In this document: in pieces, positions 10,401-18,037 of the stretch
Numbering within the stretch: the first letter of the stretch is position 1
Layout: the number at the start of each line of letters is the position of its first letter
Assembly (NCBI RefSeq): GCF_032598905.1
Contig: NZ_CP122458.1
Coordinates: forward strand, 7,651,001 to 7,715,000
Length of the DNA: 64,000 bases
DNA from: Streptomyces sp. 11x1
GTDB lineage: Bacteria; Actinomycetota; Actinomycetes; Streptomycetales; Streptomycetaceae
Direction of reading: 5' to 3'
Position numbers and translations under genes: made by a program
The notes under the pieces: generated by a model
Told to the model about the DNA's origin: nothing
The model's input: only the letters and a program-made list of their open reading frames with translations
Databases searched by the model: none

Positions 10401-11154
10401 GCAGCGGCAGGCAGCGGCCGATACCGATCGGCTTGACGATCAGCCCCTGGCTGCCGTCGAGCCGGGCGGCGAGGTCCGCCGGTCGGATATCGGCGTCGTG
10501 GTCGGTGTAGCCGGCCAGGACGCGATCGAGTTCGGTGTACAGGGTCCCGAGGTGTCCCGGGCCGTGGTTCTCTCCGGACCCGATCAGCAGGGCGCCGAAG
10601 TCCCTGCCCGTGGTCCGTTGCAGCCAGCGGAGCTCACCCTCCACCTGGTCCATGAAGCCGGCGGCGCCGCAGGCCTCCACCATGACCAGCGCCCAGTGCC
10701 GGCCCTCCCGGGACAGATACTCGTCGTCGAGGTGCCGGGCCAGGCTCTGCGGGACGAATCCGGCGTCCCGCTCGCTGTCCGCCCGAGCCGGAACGAGCAG
10801 TTCGGCCCGCTGCCCGAGCGATCTGCCGTGGCCGATCCAGAGCAGCGCCGAGGTCCTGGCGCCGCCCCCTGCGGCCCAGTCGGCTAGCAGGTCATCGATG
10901 GCGGTCAGGTCGGTCGGCACCGTCCGTTCCCACGGGCGGGCGACCGCGCCCACCTGACCCAGCAGCTCTGTGATGCGGGCAGCCTCCGCGGTGGCGGCGA
11001 CGTCCTTCACCAGTCTGCCGTTGAAGGTGTCGACGGGGATGGCGAAGATCGACATCTCCGCCACGTGGTCCTCGCCGTACCCGCTGCCGAGCATCGTGCC
11101 GACTGCGGCGGTGTACGCGTCGCCGTCGTCGGCGCCGGGTTGTGTACCGGGCAT
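7462..11154 (-). CDS. Caspase-like protease-NTPase (STAND)-WD40 protein
   Basis: A 1230-residue protein with three modules. Residues 30-235 resemble a caspase-family (C14) peptidase: His109 in an IGHG motif and Cys162 in an EACGA motif form the expected catalytic dyad. Residues about 300-770 hold a STAND/NACHT-like ATPase with Walker A GDPGVGKS (329-336) and a Walker B-like ADALDEAD near 430, followed by helical repeats. Residues about 780-1200 are WD40 repeats with several GH...WD-type units, expected to form a beta-propeller used for target or partner recognition. It starts three bases after the hydrolase stop and its own stop overlaps the helicase start (ATGA). Known relatives of this layout are conflict-system sensors that trigger proteolysis and cell suicide on activation. 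That role here is inference. Confidence 0.85.
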   Translation of the reverse strand: MPGTQPGADDGDAYTAAVGTMLGSGYGEDHVAEMSIFAIPVDTFNGRLVKDVAATAEAARITELLGQVGAVARPWERTVPTDLTAIDDLLADWAAGGGARTSALLWIGHGRSLGQRAELLVPARADSERDAGFVPQSLARHLDDEYLSREGRHWALVMVEACGAAGFMDQVEGELRWLQRTTGRDFGALLIGSGENHGPGHLGTLYTELDRVLAGYTDHDADIRPADLAARLDGSQGLIVKPIGIGRCLPLRRRPVRPLPVTATVEDYQRLHRLLDASDDSALAHFLHKGVCSGSAELSWGFTGRTADREAVAAWLADTAAPDILAVTGDPGVGKSAFLGNLLMHAHLEIGKELETAGFGERLQQGLGLPPFDAVLHLAGADPHEVIERLATVFSTPDTLVSGLSAESRLIALEAALRKRGPVHVLADALDEADEPLLVADLLRELAQLPGVRLIVGTRPDAAPSAPGAAPGRTLLDALGEGTGQARAHRLAGDPAAARSYVAASLQELGNPEAVASVAETAAERVADGSWQFLQTALVVQEIEHRPELLTPSLRPDLDRLLTQDGRGLLDSALARITDEFPAAEHLLAALAHTRGRGVPRADQVWATIAGAFAPDGAAPADTDITRLLDRAAAYVLLDGDERQTVHRLVHRTFADALRAQSGAGRRVAVVRALTELVEHGAELSDSPANGYLARHLSGHAAAAGLAGWRELAASTRALDETALPDLGRDVLAARLTLPAGGLAENLPPEVLGSLTAAPLIRAARPADRPGLRQLGALRTTGRLPQAGPGASWWVSWGLLRRHAPHLTLGGHTRPVRALASWNEGSPRFVSGAEDGSVMVWDPWFSHAPIAVVPGPPRAGLTALAALPPTDNGRGPLVAVAHGNQTVRVWDVSAGPQKVAEFDTPTFVTGMAVAPGGSGRLTLVGPQRYVAVVDLDEQAPRPHPAQPYGNPHTVVAVDARRVVTSTDTHLVLWDVTGEKPRRVAKVPTADSQVSLTLLPGAGRPARLAGADTANGARQVTFWTVDGDDRLVHDDAPMATGAADLVTLAGIAGPGDTPRLLTATRDGVLRLWDLTTRSSITEIRADGPVGGARLATVAGPPGLAEATALPVTASSLDTRIRVWDPTPHEAAGLPVGTAGGQRVTRMLAADGEELITVRWDDGTERTFAAADGAERRTDGARPAPLPPWDVGLPDNLGAPVRDRAALDRGRTAVAVEDGVVVLETAPNERQA

Positions 11155-11157
11155 GGG

Positions 11158-12588
11158 TCAGGCGTCCGCCGCCGCGGCCATGACGAAGTGCGAGACGGGT
11201 TCGGTGCCTCCGGAGACCTCAATGCGGTAGAGGCCGGGCTGCGTCAGGGCGCATGCGGCGGAGAGGGTGTCCGCGTTCTCGCAGTCGCGGCGGAGCTCGG
11301 CGCGGACGGTGGCGCGGGATCCCGTCACCTCTTCCACCGTGCAGTTCACGGCAGCGGGGTTCGAGGTGCCTGCCAGCCGGATGGTAAACGCCTCGCCGAG
11401 CCTGACAGCCTCGGGCGCATCGAGGCCGAACTTGCCGTCGCCGAGGATGTCGCCGAGCTCTTCCACTCCGCGGATGCGACTGAGCGCGGACACCGCCATG
11501 TTGCGCACCAGATTGCCGGACATCAGCGTTCCGTGCTTGCGCGCAACGGGGATCTCGCGGGCCTCGCCGTGCTGTGCGGCGGCGGTGCAGACGGTGCCGT
11601 CGCCGCCCAGGACCTGGCGCATCGGGCTACCGTCCGGATGCTGCAACGGCATTCCGTCCTTCCGCCTCGGCAGTTCCTCGGAAGCGACGGCTTCTCCGGA
11701 ATCGCTGTGCATGCTGGCGGGCGTGGGCTGCCGGACACCGACCACCAGACTGTGGTCACGAAGCTGAACGCCTGCCAGCTGCTGTTGCCAGGACAGCGTG
11801 TCGGCCGCCAAGTCCGGGTCGCCGCCGATCGCCACGATGTCCGCAGCCGCCAGACGCCTGGTCTCGTCGCCGTCCCACAGACACCGGTAGCCGGGCAGGA
11901 GGTCGTACAGCCCCGGCATGGTCCGGCCGATCCCGCGCAGTTCCTCGCGGGGAAGCCACGGGGCGCCGTTCCGGCCGGTGCTGAGGACGACCGCTGCCTT
12001 CACGGAGCCGGCGAAGGGAGTGCCCGCAGTGAGCACGCCGGCCACCTCGTCCGCCGCCCCCGGCGTCGCGAACACCTCACGGACCAGCAGCCCGCCCATC
12101 GAGTGTGCGACGAAGAGGAGTTGCCCGGGCCGGTCTTCTCCTGCGCTCACCATGTGCCTGCCGTGCTCGGGATGGGCACGCCATGCCGCGAGGTGACGGT
12201 TCGCGAACTCGGCAAGCATGGCCCCGTTGTGACGGATCGACAGCCGCCAGTCATAGGCGAAGGTCGCCACCGCATGGGGATGGACAGCATTGGCCCGGAG
12301 ATCCCCGACGAGCTTGCTGTATGGCTCGATCCCGCCAAGGTTAGGGAACCACTCGTGGACGGAGAGCAGTCCCCCCGGCCTGATCCGCCCAGTGCGCCCG
12401 GCACGTTCGTCGTCGGTCAGGGCCAACGACCTGAACCGGTCGAGCTGCATCCGGGCCGTGTACCGGAAGAGGTGGGGCGCACCCCAGACCACCTTGCCAG
12501 TCGCCGTATCGACCAGCTCGCTGCCCATGATGCCAGGGACGACGACCACCGCGTCGTGCAACAGTCGCTTCTGTCCTGCCGCTGCCAC
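11158..12588 (-). CDS. LCAT-like alpha/beta hydrolase (lipase/acyltransferase fold)
   Basis: A 476-residue protein starting at GTG with a GGGGGA ribosome binding site about six bases upstream. It carries the lecithin:cholesterol acyltransferase signature: PGIMGSE (18-24) for the oxyanion region, the nucleophile elbow AHSMGG with Ser163, Asp330 in GGDGT and His352 in KHGT, which form a complete catalytic triad. The last 100 residues are predicted beta-rich and may be a separate binding domain. There is no signal peptide, so it should act in the cytoplasm, which is unusual for LCAT-like enzymes. It is the first gene of the operon and lies three bases before the caspase-like gene. In that context it may be a membrane-attacking effector or a processing enzyme. 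Its substrate is unknown. Confidence 0.8.
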   Translation of the reverse strand: MAAAGQKRLLHDAVVVVPGIMGSELVDTATGKVVWGAPHLFRYTARMQLDRFRSLALTDDERAGRTGRIRPGGLLSVHEWFPNLGGIEPYSKLVGDLRANAVHPHAVATFAYDWRLSIRHNGAMLAEFANRHLAAWRAHPEHGRHMVSAGEDRPGQLLFVAHSMGGLLVREVFATPGAADEVAGVLTAGTPFAGSVKAAVVLSTGRNGAPWLPREELRGIGRTMPGLYDLLPGYRCLWDGDETRRLAAADIVAIGGDPDLAADTLSWQQQLAGVQLRDHSLVVGVRQPTPASMHSDSGEAVASEELPRRKDGMPLQHPDGSPMRQVLGGDGTVCTAAAQHGEAREIPVARKHGTLMSGNLVRNMAVSALSRIRGVEELGDILGDGKFGLDAPEAVRLGEAFTIRLAGTSNPAAVNCTVEEVTGSRATVRAELRRDCENADTLSAACALTQPGLYRIEVSGGTEPVSHFVMAAAADA

Positions 12589-12623
12589 TGCACGTCCCCC
12601 GGAGCTCGGTTGTCGGTCGGCCC

Positions 12624-12653
12624 ATTATCCTGACGATCCATCGGAAACGCCAA
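12624..12653 (-). promoter_or_regulatory. Candidate promoter of the Mokosh/caspase operon
   Basis: On the minus strand a TTGGCG -35 element (12648-12653) is followed after 18 bases by GATAAT (12624-12629), a good fit to the main vegetative promoter consensus of Streptomyces. Transcription would start near 12617, about 30 bases before the hydrolase start. The elements lie inside the end of a transposase remnant. Assigned by eye only. Confidence 0.4.
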
Positions 12654-12783
12654 AGACTACCCGAAACGCCCGCGCGATCTGCGGCGGCTTTATACCGGCC
12701 ATGAACATCTCAGCGGCCTGGAACCGCATCCGCTCCCGCTGGGCCCGCTCCACCGCGGTTAGGTCCCCATCGGAATACCTCAT
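12625..12783 (-). pseudogene. Remnant of an IS630-like transposase N-terminus
   Basis: A 52-codon reading frame begins MRYSDGD and continues with the Arg/Ala/Glu-rich first helices and helix-turn-helix segment (AGIKPPQIARAFRV) typical of IS630-family transposases in Streptomyces. Similarity stops after about 42 residues and the frame ends at TAA (12625-12627). The rest of the transposase, including the DDE domain, is missing. It marks an old insertion or recombination junction between the defence operon and the conjugation cluster. Family assignment rests on the N-terminal pattern only. Confidence 0.5.
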
Positions 12784-12835
12784 GGCACCGGGCTGCACCC
12801 ACCCATACCGGCCACGTCACCCCGAAGCGAAAACC

Positions 12836-13003
12836 TCAGAAGCGCTGGATCTCGTCGTGCTGGGCGGCCAAGCGTTCGGTGCGCGCCTGCTTGGCGAGCC
12901 GCTCGGCGAAACCCGCGCGGCGGTCGGCCGCCCGGTCGGACAGGTCACGGGCGGCGCTGTGCCCGCACGAGAAGTCGATGTGTCATATGGGTTTCACGGC
13001 CAT
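12836..13003 (-). pseudogene. Small conjugation-cluster protein interrupted by an in-frame TGA
   Basis: A purine-rich ribosome binding site (GAAAGGAAAAG) precedes ATG at 13003, but the seventh codon is TGA (12983-12985). Beyond it the same frame stays open for 48 codons to TGA at 12836-12838. That part encodes a compact sequence with a CGH motif and a basic helix (RAADRRAGFAERLAKQA), which looks like genuine protein. Intact, it would be about 54 residues, possibly metal-binding through its Cys/His pair. The stop makes it a pseudogene unless it is read through or started from an internal non-ATG codon. It is the last gene in the direction of the conjugation operon. Confidence 0.5.
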
Positions 13004-13035
13004 GGGAGCTTTTCCTTTCGGGTGCGTGTTGGGTG

Positions 13036-13809
13036 TCAGCGGGTGCGGGAGAACGCCACGCGCGGGTCCACCGGGCGGAAAGCCGGGACGGAGGCGGCGG
13101 GCGTGGGGACCGGCGCCTTACCCAGCAGGCCGGCGCGGGCGGGACTGGCGGCGAGCGCGGCGGCGTTGATGGGGAACCTGTGAGTGGTGAAGCCCTGGAC
13201 GTGCTGATGGTGCGCCGCCGTCGTGGGCGCGGGTGAGTGGCGTGCGGCAATGTCCTGGGCGAGGAGGGGCTGCACGGCCACCTGGAGGTCGGCCCGGTGC
13301 ATCGCCAGCGTGGCGGTGGCGACCTTGCCGAGCGCCTCGCTGCGGTGCGTGGTGATGGGCAGCGTGTAGATGTCCAGGCCTGGGATGTGTCGCCAGCCGT
13401 GCTCTTCCAGGATGAGCGGGCCGCCGAGAGCGGAGGAACCGTCGGCGGTGGCGGCGACCACGCCGAGCTGCGGGTGCTCGGCGAACGCGACGTCCGGCTC
13501 GACGCGCGGGGGCCGGTCGGGGGCGGGCGTTGGCCCGGAGGTCAGCGAGGGGTCGAACGCGGCGTCCACGTCGACCCGGTAGCCGGCCTTGCGCAGTAGC
13601 GCGACGGCCCGGGTGGTGCGGCCCTGCCCATCATTCTGCTGGTCGGCCAGCGCGTACAGGTTGGGGTGGTCGGGAACGGGGTGGAAGTCGAATCCCTTCA
13701 ACATCCAGGTGCTTGCCGCCAGTTGCTTGGGGTTGGCGGCGACGATGCCGAAGTCGGGGTGGCGGCCGACCGCGATGTCGGGAAGCGGGTCGTGCTCGGG
13801 GGTGGGCAT
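13036..13809 (-). CDS. Hypothetical protein of conjugation cluster with internal duplication
   Basis: A 257-residue cytoplasmic protein of unknown function. Two similar segments follow each other. Residues about 8-85 contain HPDFGIVAA, and residues about 105-185 contain HPQLGVVAA. Each is followed by a helical part and a conserved W/F-H-x-V/I-P-x-L segment, so the protein looks like a tandem repeat of an 80-residue domain. The C-terminal 70 residues are Ala/Pro-rich and probably disordered. It is one of the last genes of the minus-strand conjugation operon. A role as an accessory or regulator of transfer is inference. Confidence 0.7.
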   Translation of the reverse strand: MPTPEHDPLPDIAVGRHPDFGIVAANPKQLAASTWMLKGFDFHPVPDHPNLYALADQQNDGQGRTTRAVALLRKAGYRVDVDAAFDPSLTSGPTPAPDRPPRVEPDVAFAEHPQLGVVAATADGSSALGGPLILEEHGWRHIPGLDIYTLPITTHRSEALGKVATATLAMHRADLQVAVQPLLAQDIAARHSPAPTTAAHHQHVQGFTTHRFPINAAALAASPARAGLLGKAPVPTPAASVPAFRPVDPRVAFSRTR

Positions 13810-13906
13810 GGCGGATCCATCCGATGGGCGCAGGGGGAGTGGGGCGGTCGAGGGCGGGGACGGTTCTGCTGGTGCGGGACATGGCGGGCTCCAAGCTGGG
13901 CGGCGG

Positions 13907-15052
13907 TCAGCGACCAGGCGCGGACGAGGGCCGGGCAGGAGGCAAGGAGGGAGGTGCGGCTGAAGCTGACGGCAGCGCGGCTGGGGTCGTGCGCCGTGCG
14001 GTCGGCGAGACCGCGAGAGCGGCGGCGACCCGGGACGCCGCCGGTTCCTCCGGGGCGACCTGGTTCACCGGGGCCTGGAGCATGCCGGGGTGGTCGGTGT
14101 GCCGGTCGGCCAGCACGCCGCGCATGGACCGAATGTCCAACGCGTAGGCGTCGAGCTTCTGGGCGATGTAGCGCAGCCGGTTCGCGTAGTGGGGATCGGA
14201 GGGTTCGCCCAGGTCTTCCCACCAGTCGGCCGTAGTGTTGAGGGACTCCACGACGCGTTGCAGAACGCCGTCGTCGGGAGCGGTCAGCTCGCTCAGCGCG
14301 GCGACGACTTCGCCCGTGTGCGCCGCCGACTGGATGGACTGGGTCAGGTGGCCGAGCCGGTCGCCGAGGCTGGGCCCCTGATGGTCAGGGGGCGGCAGGC
14401 TGGGGTCGAGCAGGCTGGGATCGCACGAGACGTCGAAGCCTTCGGCCTGGAGCATGTCGACGGCTTGGGTCACCATCTGTCGCTGCTCGACCGGGTCGGT
14501 CATGGCGGAGGGCAGCCGGTGGAAGCGCTCGCGGAACAGCACGACGGGGACGAAGCCCGCACGGTGGAGCACCGCGTCGGCGCCGCTCTCGTGGGCGGGT
14601 CGCCGTGGTTCCGGTCGGGGCGGCAGGCCGAGCTGGTCCAGGCGGGTGCCGATGGCGTCGAGCAGGTGGGGGATGCTGCCGCTGTGTCGGGCGTGGGGAC
14701 CGTCGGGCTCCGAGTCGTAGATCACTTCGTGGAGAGTGGAGTCGTCGGGATGCCCGCGGGTCACCAACCAGCTCTCCGGGTATCCGGGTGGGTGGTCGGT
14801 GGGTGGTTCCTGGGGCGGAGAGATGATCAGGGCGCTGCCGTCGGGAAGTTCGGCGTGGACGATGTGGTCGCTGAGGCCGTACTCGACGGTGCAGGACAGT
14901 CCGCGCTGCCGAAGGGGCGTGGTCAGGTGGCTGTACGGGTGGTCATGCTCCGGCGTGCCAGCGGTGGCTTCCTGGATGAAGGGTTCGCTGGTGCGCGCCG
15001 TGATGCGTGTGCCCTCCCGCTGGAGGGTGACCAGGGTCTGATCGGGGCGCAT
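13907..15052 (-). CDS. Hypothetical protein of conjugation cluster
   Basis: A 381-residue protein without membrane segments or a signal peptide. The first 110 residues look alpha/beta, with a strand-rich segment including IVHAELPDGSALIIS. The region from about 155 to 235 resembles a second domain (GFVPVVLFRER). The part after residue 235 is helical, and the C-terminal 40 residues are low-complexity Ala/Pro/Ser. It is co-directional with the type IV secretion genes and separated from its neighbours by about 100-140 bases. Related unnamed proteins are common beside conjugation genes in Streptomyces. Function unknown. Confidence 0.7.
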   Translation of the reverse strand: MRPDQTLVTLQREGTRITARTSEPFIQEATAGTPEHDHPYSHLTTPLRQRGLSCTVEYGLSDHIVHAELPDGSALIISPPQEPPTDHPPGYPESWLVTRGHPDDSTLHEVIYDSEPDGPHARHSGSIPHLLDAIGTRLDQLGLPPRPEPRRPAHESGADAVLHRAGFVPVVLFRERFHRLPSAMTDPVEQRQMVTQAVDMLQAEGFDVSCDPSLLDPSLPPPDHQGPSLGDRLGHLTQSIQSAAHTGEVVAALSELTAPDDGVLQRVVESLNTTADWWEDLGEPSDPHYANRLRYIAQKLDAYALDIRSMRGVLADRHTDHPGMLQAPVNQVAPEEPAASRVAAALAVSPTARRTTPAALPSASAAPPSLPPARPSSAPGR

Positions 15053-15193
15053 GTGGGCTTCTCCGTAGCCGGCCGTCCCCAGCGGTCGACGGCGGCGGGA
15101 AGCCGCAGCCGGGGGGACTGTGAGGGTGGTGGCGTTCGTCGAGGATCCGGCGATCGGACGGTTTGGCCTCGCCGGACGTCGGTGCTAGAGGCT

Positions 15194-15892
15194 TCAGCGC
15201 GAGCGCCGCGCGACAGGGGGGTCGGACGCCGCCGAGGCGGGCGGCGAAGCGGCGGAGGTACCGTGCTGGCCGGTAGCGGATCGGGCCAGGGCCGCCTGGA
15301 CACGCCAGGTGTGCGCGGACTGGTCATCGCCGATCCGGTCGGTCAGGTGATCGGCAGCCCTGGCCAACGCCGCTCCGCTGAAGCTGAGTTCGTCGGCGTA
15401 GTGCCAGCCTTCGGAGTTGCGGATCTCGCGGGCTCGTTCCTCGTAGAGCTCCCGCGACCCGGGCATCGACCCCTCCATGAGTGCGATGACCTGATCCCAC
15501 TCGTGGCGGATCTCGCCTGCTCGCTCCAGTACGGAGTCGATCCCCCGCAGGCGCAGCAGGTCGGCGCTGATCGGGCCGTCCATGTAGTCGGCCGGTTGCG
15601 CGGCGGCCCGGACACCGGCGAGGACTTCGGGGCCGTGGGTCAGGAAGGTCTCGACGTGCTCCCAGGCGGCGGCGTCCCGGGCCACCTTGCCGTCGGCGTA
15701 GCCGGTCTCGTCGACGGGCCAGCCGTCCTCGTCGCAGTACGAGTCGGAGACCGCGTCCCACTGGTCCGAAGCCTGCCTGATGCCGTAGGCGGCGCAGGCC
15801 AGGGCCTGGACACGCGCCCGCCATGCCGCCTGTTCGTCGGCATGTTGCGGCTGGTGATCAGGGGTGGCGGAGGAGTCGGGAGAGGTAGGCAT
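15194..15892 (-). CDS. Hypothetical helical protein of conjugation cluster
   Basis: A 232-residue, mostly alpha-helical and acidic protein. A disordered N-terminus is followed by helices (about 25-185) that include WRARVQALACAAYGI and several Trp/Tyr-rich segments. The tail is Ala/Ser/Pro-rich with basic residues at the end. There are no membrane segments and no recognised motif. The ATG start at 15892 lies 28 bases downstream of the end of the preceding gene in the same operon. Probably an accessory transfer protein, which is inference from position only. Confidence 0.65.
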   Translation of the reverse strand: MPTSPDSSATPDHQPQHADEQAAWRARVQALACAAYGIRQASDQWDAVSDSYCDEDGWPVDETGYADGKVARDAAAWEHVETFLTHGPEVLAGVRAAAQPADYMDGPISADLLRLRGIDSVLERAGEIRHEWDQVIALMEGSMPGSRELYEERAREIRNSEGWHYADELSFSGAALARAADHLTDRIGDDQSAHTWRVQAALARSATGQHGTSAASPPASAASDPPVARRSR

Positions 15893-15920
15893 GGTCGTTA
15901 CTCGTTTCTGTACGGGTTCC

Positions 15921-16442
15921 TCACCGCGAACGCGGCAGCGAGCGCGTGACGGATGGTGGGACCGGAGCCGGAGCGTCGTTTCGCTGGCCGGGGGAAGTTC
16001 CCCGGGCTGACGCCGCTGGCGAGAGACGGGCTGCTGCTGCCGCTCGGTGCGCCCGGGACCGGATTTCGTGGTCGACGTTCTCCGCGACGAGATGCAGTTC
16101 CTCGCCGAGGTCGGTCAACCGGGAGGCGATGGCGTCCAACTCGGACGCGCTGCTTCGGGCACCGTGGACGCGACACCACTCGGAGGCGGTTTCGAGCATC
16201 TGGTGCAGGCGGGCCACCGCGCCGAAGTCCTCCGTGACGGCCTCGCGGAACAGGTCGGTGAACTCCTCGGTCCGGGCTGCGGCGAGGCGGTCGTTCCCGT
16301 CAGTTGCCGGTGAGCCGCCGTCCGGACTCGTGGCCGGGGCGGTCGTTGGGTGGTGCTGGAGCGGGGCGGCGTCCTCGACCGCACCGAACCGGAGACCGGG
16401 GACGAGCCCGGACCGGGAACCCGAGACCCCATGGGGGCTCAC
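15921..16442 (-). CDS. Hypothetical coiled-coil protein coupled to VirB4-like ATPase
   Basis: A 173-residue protein. The GTG start at 16442 overlaps the stop of the VirB4-like gene as GTGA. The first 45 residues are low complexity. Residues about 50-140 form helices (FTDLFREAVTEDFGAVARLH and a later segment with regular Leu/Ala spacing) that look like a short coiled coil. The tail is Pro/Arg-rich. Translational coupling suggests a stoichiometric partner of the transfer ATPase. Function otherwise unknown. Confidence 0.6.
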   Translation of the reverse strand: MSPHGVSGSRSGLVPGLRFGAVEDAAPLQHHPTTAPATSPDGGSPATDGNDRLAAARTEEFTDLFREAVTEDFGAVARLHQMLETASEWCRVHGARSSASELDAIASRLTDLGEELHLVAENVDHEIRSRAHRAAAAARLSPAASARGTSPGQRNDAPAPVPPSVTRSLPRSR

Positions 16443-18010
16443 TGCCGCGCCTCCCTGCCCGGTCCAGGAACGGAAGATCCGTCAGTTGCGGTGAACTCGC
16501 GGGGGTCTGCATGCATCCGGGCGTCCGTGTCGAACAGTTCGCGCTCGGCCGGATGCAGGATGTGCTGCGTGATGAAGCTCCGACCTGCGACTTTCCACAG
16601 GCCACGGCCCTTGGTCAGGGCGGACACGGCCTGGGTTTCGATACCAGTCAGGCCGAGTAGCGACGCGGCGGCGGCGAGCTGGTCGGGTTCCTGGCGGTAG
16701 ATGATGCGGGTGCTGCAGTCGGCGAGGAGGCCCTCGGCCAGTACCCGGCCGCGTGAGCCGGCGTCGCCCGCGCTCAGCAGGTCGCTGAGGCGGTGGATGA
16801 CCATCAGGTTGGCGATGCCGAGCCCGCGGCTGAGCTTCCACTGGCTCTGCATGCGCTCCAGCAGGCCGACGTGCCGCATCACGCGCCATGCCTCGTCGTA
16901 GATCACCCAGCGTCGGCCGCCGTCCGGGTCGGCGAGCGCGGACTCCATCCAGGCGCTCGCGCAGGTCATCGCGAGGACCAGCGCGGTGTCGTCGCCCGAG
17001 CCGCCGAGGCGGGAGAGGTCGATGGACAGCATCGGGGTGGTCGGGTCGAAGGCCACGGTGGAGGGAGCGTCGAACATGCCGCTCAGGTCGCCGTGGACGA
17101 GACGGCGCAGGGCATGCGCGAGGTCCTGCGCGGCGGGCCCCATGCGCCCGGTCTGGTCGCCGAGAGCCCGGTCAAGGTGCTCGGGTGAGCCGAGGGTGTG
17201 CGCGATCTCGCCGAGCAGGGGCACGGTGCCGCCTGCCTCGGCTTCCGTGACGACCAGGTCCAGCGCGAGGTCGAGAGCCGTGTGTTCCATCGGCTGGAGA
17301 TCGCGCTTCAGCACGGTGCGCGCGAGGCCGGCCAGGAGAAGGAGACGGCGCTTGCGGACCTCGGTCGACCAGTCGTCCTCGCTCACCGAGGCGGGCCGGG
17401 CCGGGGCATCCAGGGGGTTCAGCCTGCCCGGAAGCCCCGGGCCCAAGGCGATGCTGTAGCCGCCGAGAGCCTGCGCGACGGCCGTCCACTCACCCTTGGG
17501 ATCGCAGGGCACGTAGACCCGGTAACCGTGGGCGATCGCCCGGGTGGCGATGGACTTGGCCAGCGCGGACTTGCCCATGCCGATGATCCCGGCCAGGACC
17601 GCGTTGGGATTGGTGAAGCCCTCGATCCGGCCGCTGCTGTACAGCGAGAACGGGTCGTAGCAGAACGCGGCCTCCGCGTGGACGTCGCGGCCGATGAAGA
17701 TGCCCTCCGCGCCCAGTCCGCCCTCGGCGAGGAAGGGATACGCCCCGGACACGGTGGCGGTGGTCATCCGGTGGGCGGGCAGGCTGAGCTTGCCGCCGCG
17801 TGCCGAGGAGGAGCCGGGGCGTCCGGACGGCGGGTAGGTCGGCCGCAGCTCCGGGTCGAAGGTCTCCTCGCCGCGGCGCTTGGGCGGGGCTCCGGCGAGG
17901 CGGGCCTGGCGCCGGGCCTCGGCGAAACCGGCGCGGGCGGCGCGCTGCTCGGCCCGCGACGCCTTGCGGGGGACGAACAAGGGGGAGGCGCTGGCGCGGG
18001 TACGGGGCAT
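16439..18010 (-). CDS. VirB4/TraC-like conjugation ATPase
   Basis: A 523-residue P-loop ATPase expected to power the mating channel at the inner face of the membrane. Walker A is GIIGMGKSALAK (about 142-153). Walker B is VIYDEAW (about 365-371). The spacing and the AEGGLGAEGIFIGRD segment before the P-loop fit the VirB4/TraC C-terminal domain. The protein is shorter than classical VirB4 (about 800 residues) because the N-terminal part is carried by the separate PrgI/SCO6880-like gene upstream, as in many actinobacterial elements. It sits within the transfer operon; its stop overlaps the next start (GTGA). Confidence 0.85.
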   Translation of the reverse strand: MPRTRASASPLFVPRKASRAEQRAARAGFAEARRQARLAGAPPKRRGEETFDPELRPTYPPSGRPGSSSARGGKLSLPAHRMTTATVSGAYPFLAEGGLGAEGIFIGRDVHAEAAFCYDPFSLYSSGRIEGFTNPNAVLAGIIGMGKSALAKSIATRAIAHGYRVYVPCDPKGEWTAVAQALGGYSIALGPGLPGRLNPLDAPARPASVSEDDWSTEVRKRRLLLLAGLARTVLKRDLQPMEHTALDLALDLVVTEAEAGGTVPLLGEIAHTLGSPEHLDRALGDQTGRMGPAAQDLAHALRRLVHGDLSGMFDAPSTVAFDPTTPMLSIDLSRLGGSGDDTALVLAMTCASAWMESALADPDGGRRWVIYDEAWRVMRHVGLLERMQSQWKLSRGLGIANLMVIHRLSDLLSAGDAGSRGRVLAEGLLADCSTRIIYRQEPDQLAAAASLLGLTGIETQAVSALTKGRGLWKVAGRSFITQHILHPAERELFDTDARMHADPREFTATDGSSVPGPGREARQ

Positions 18011-18037
18011 GAACGATTCTCCAGACGGGAGGCAGGG

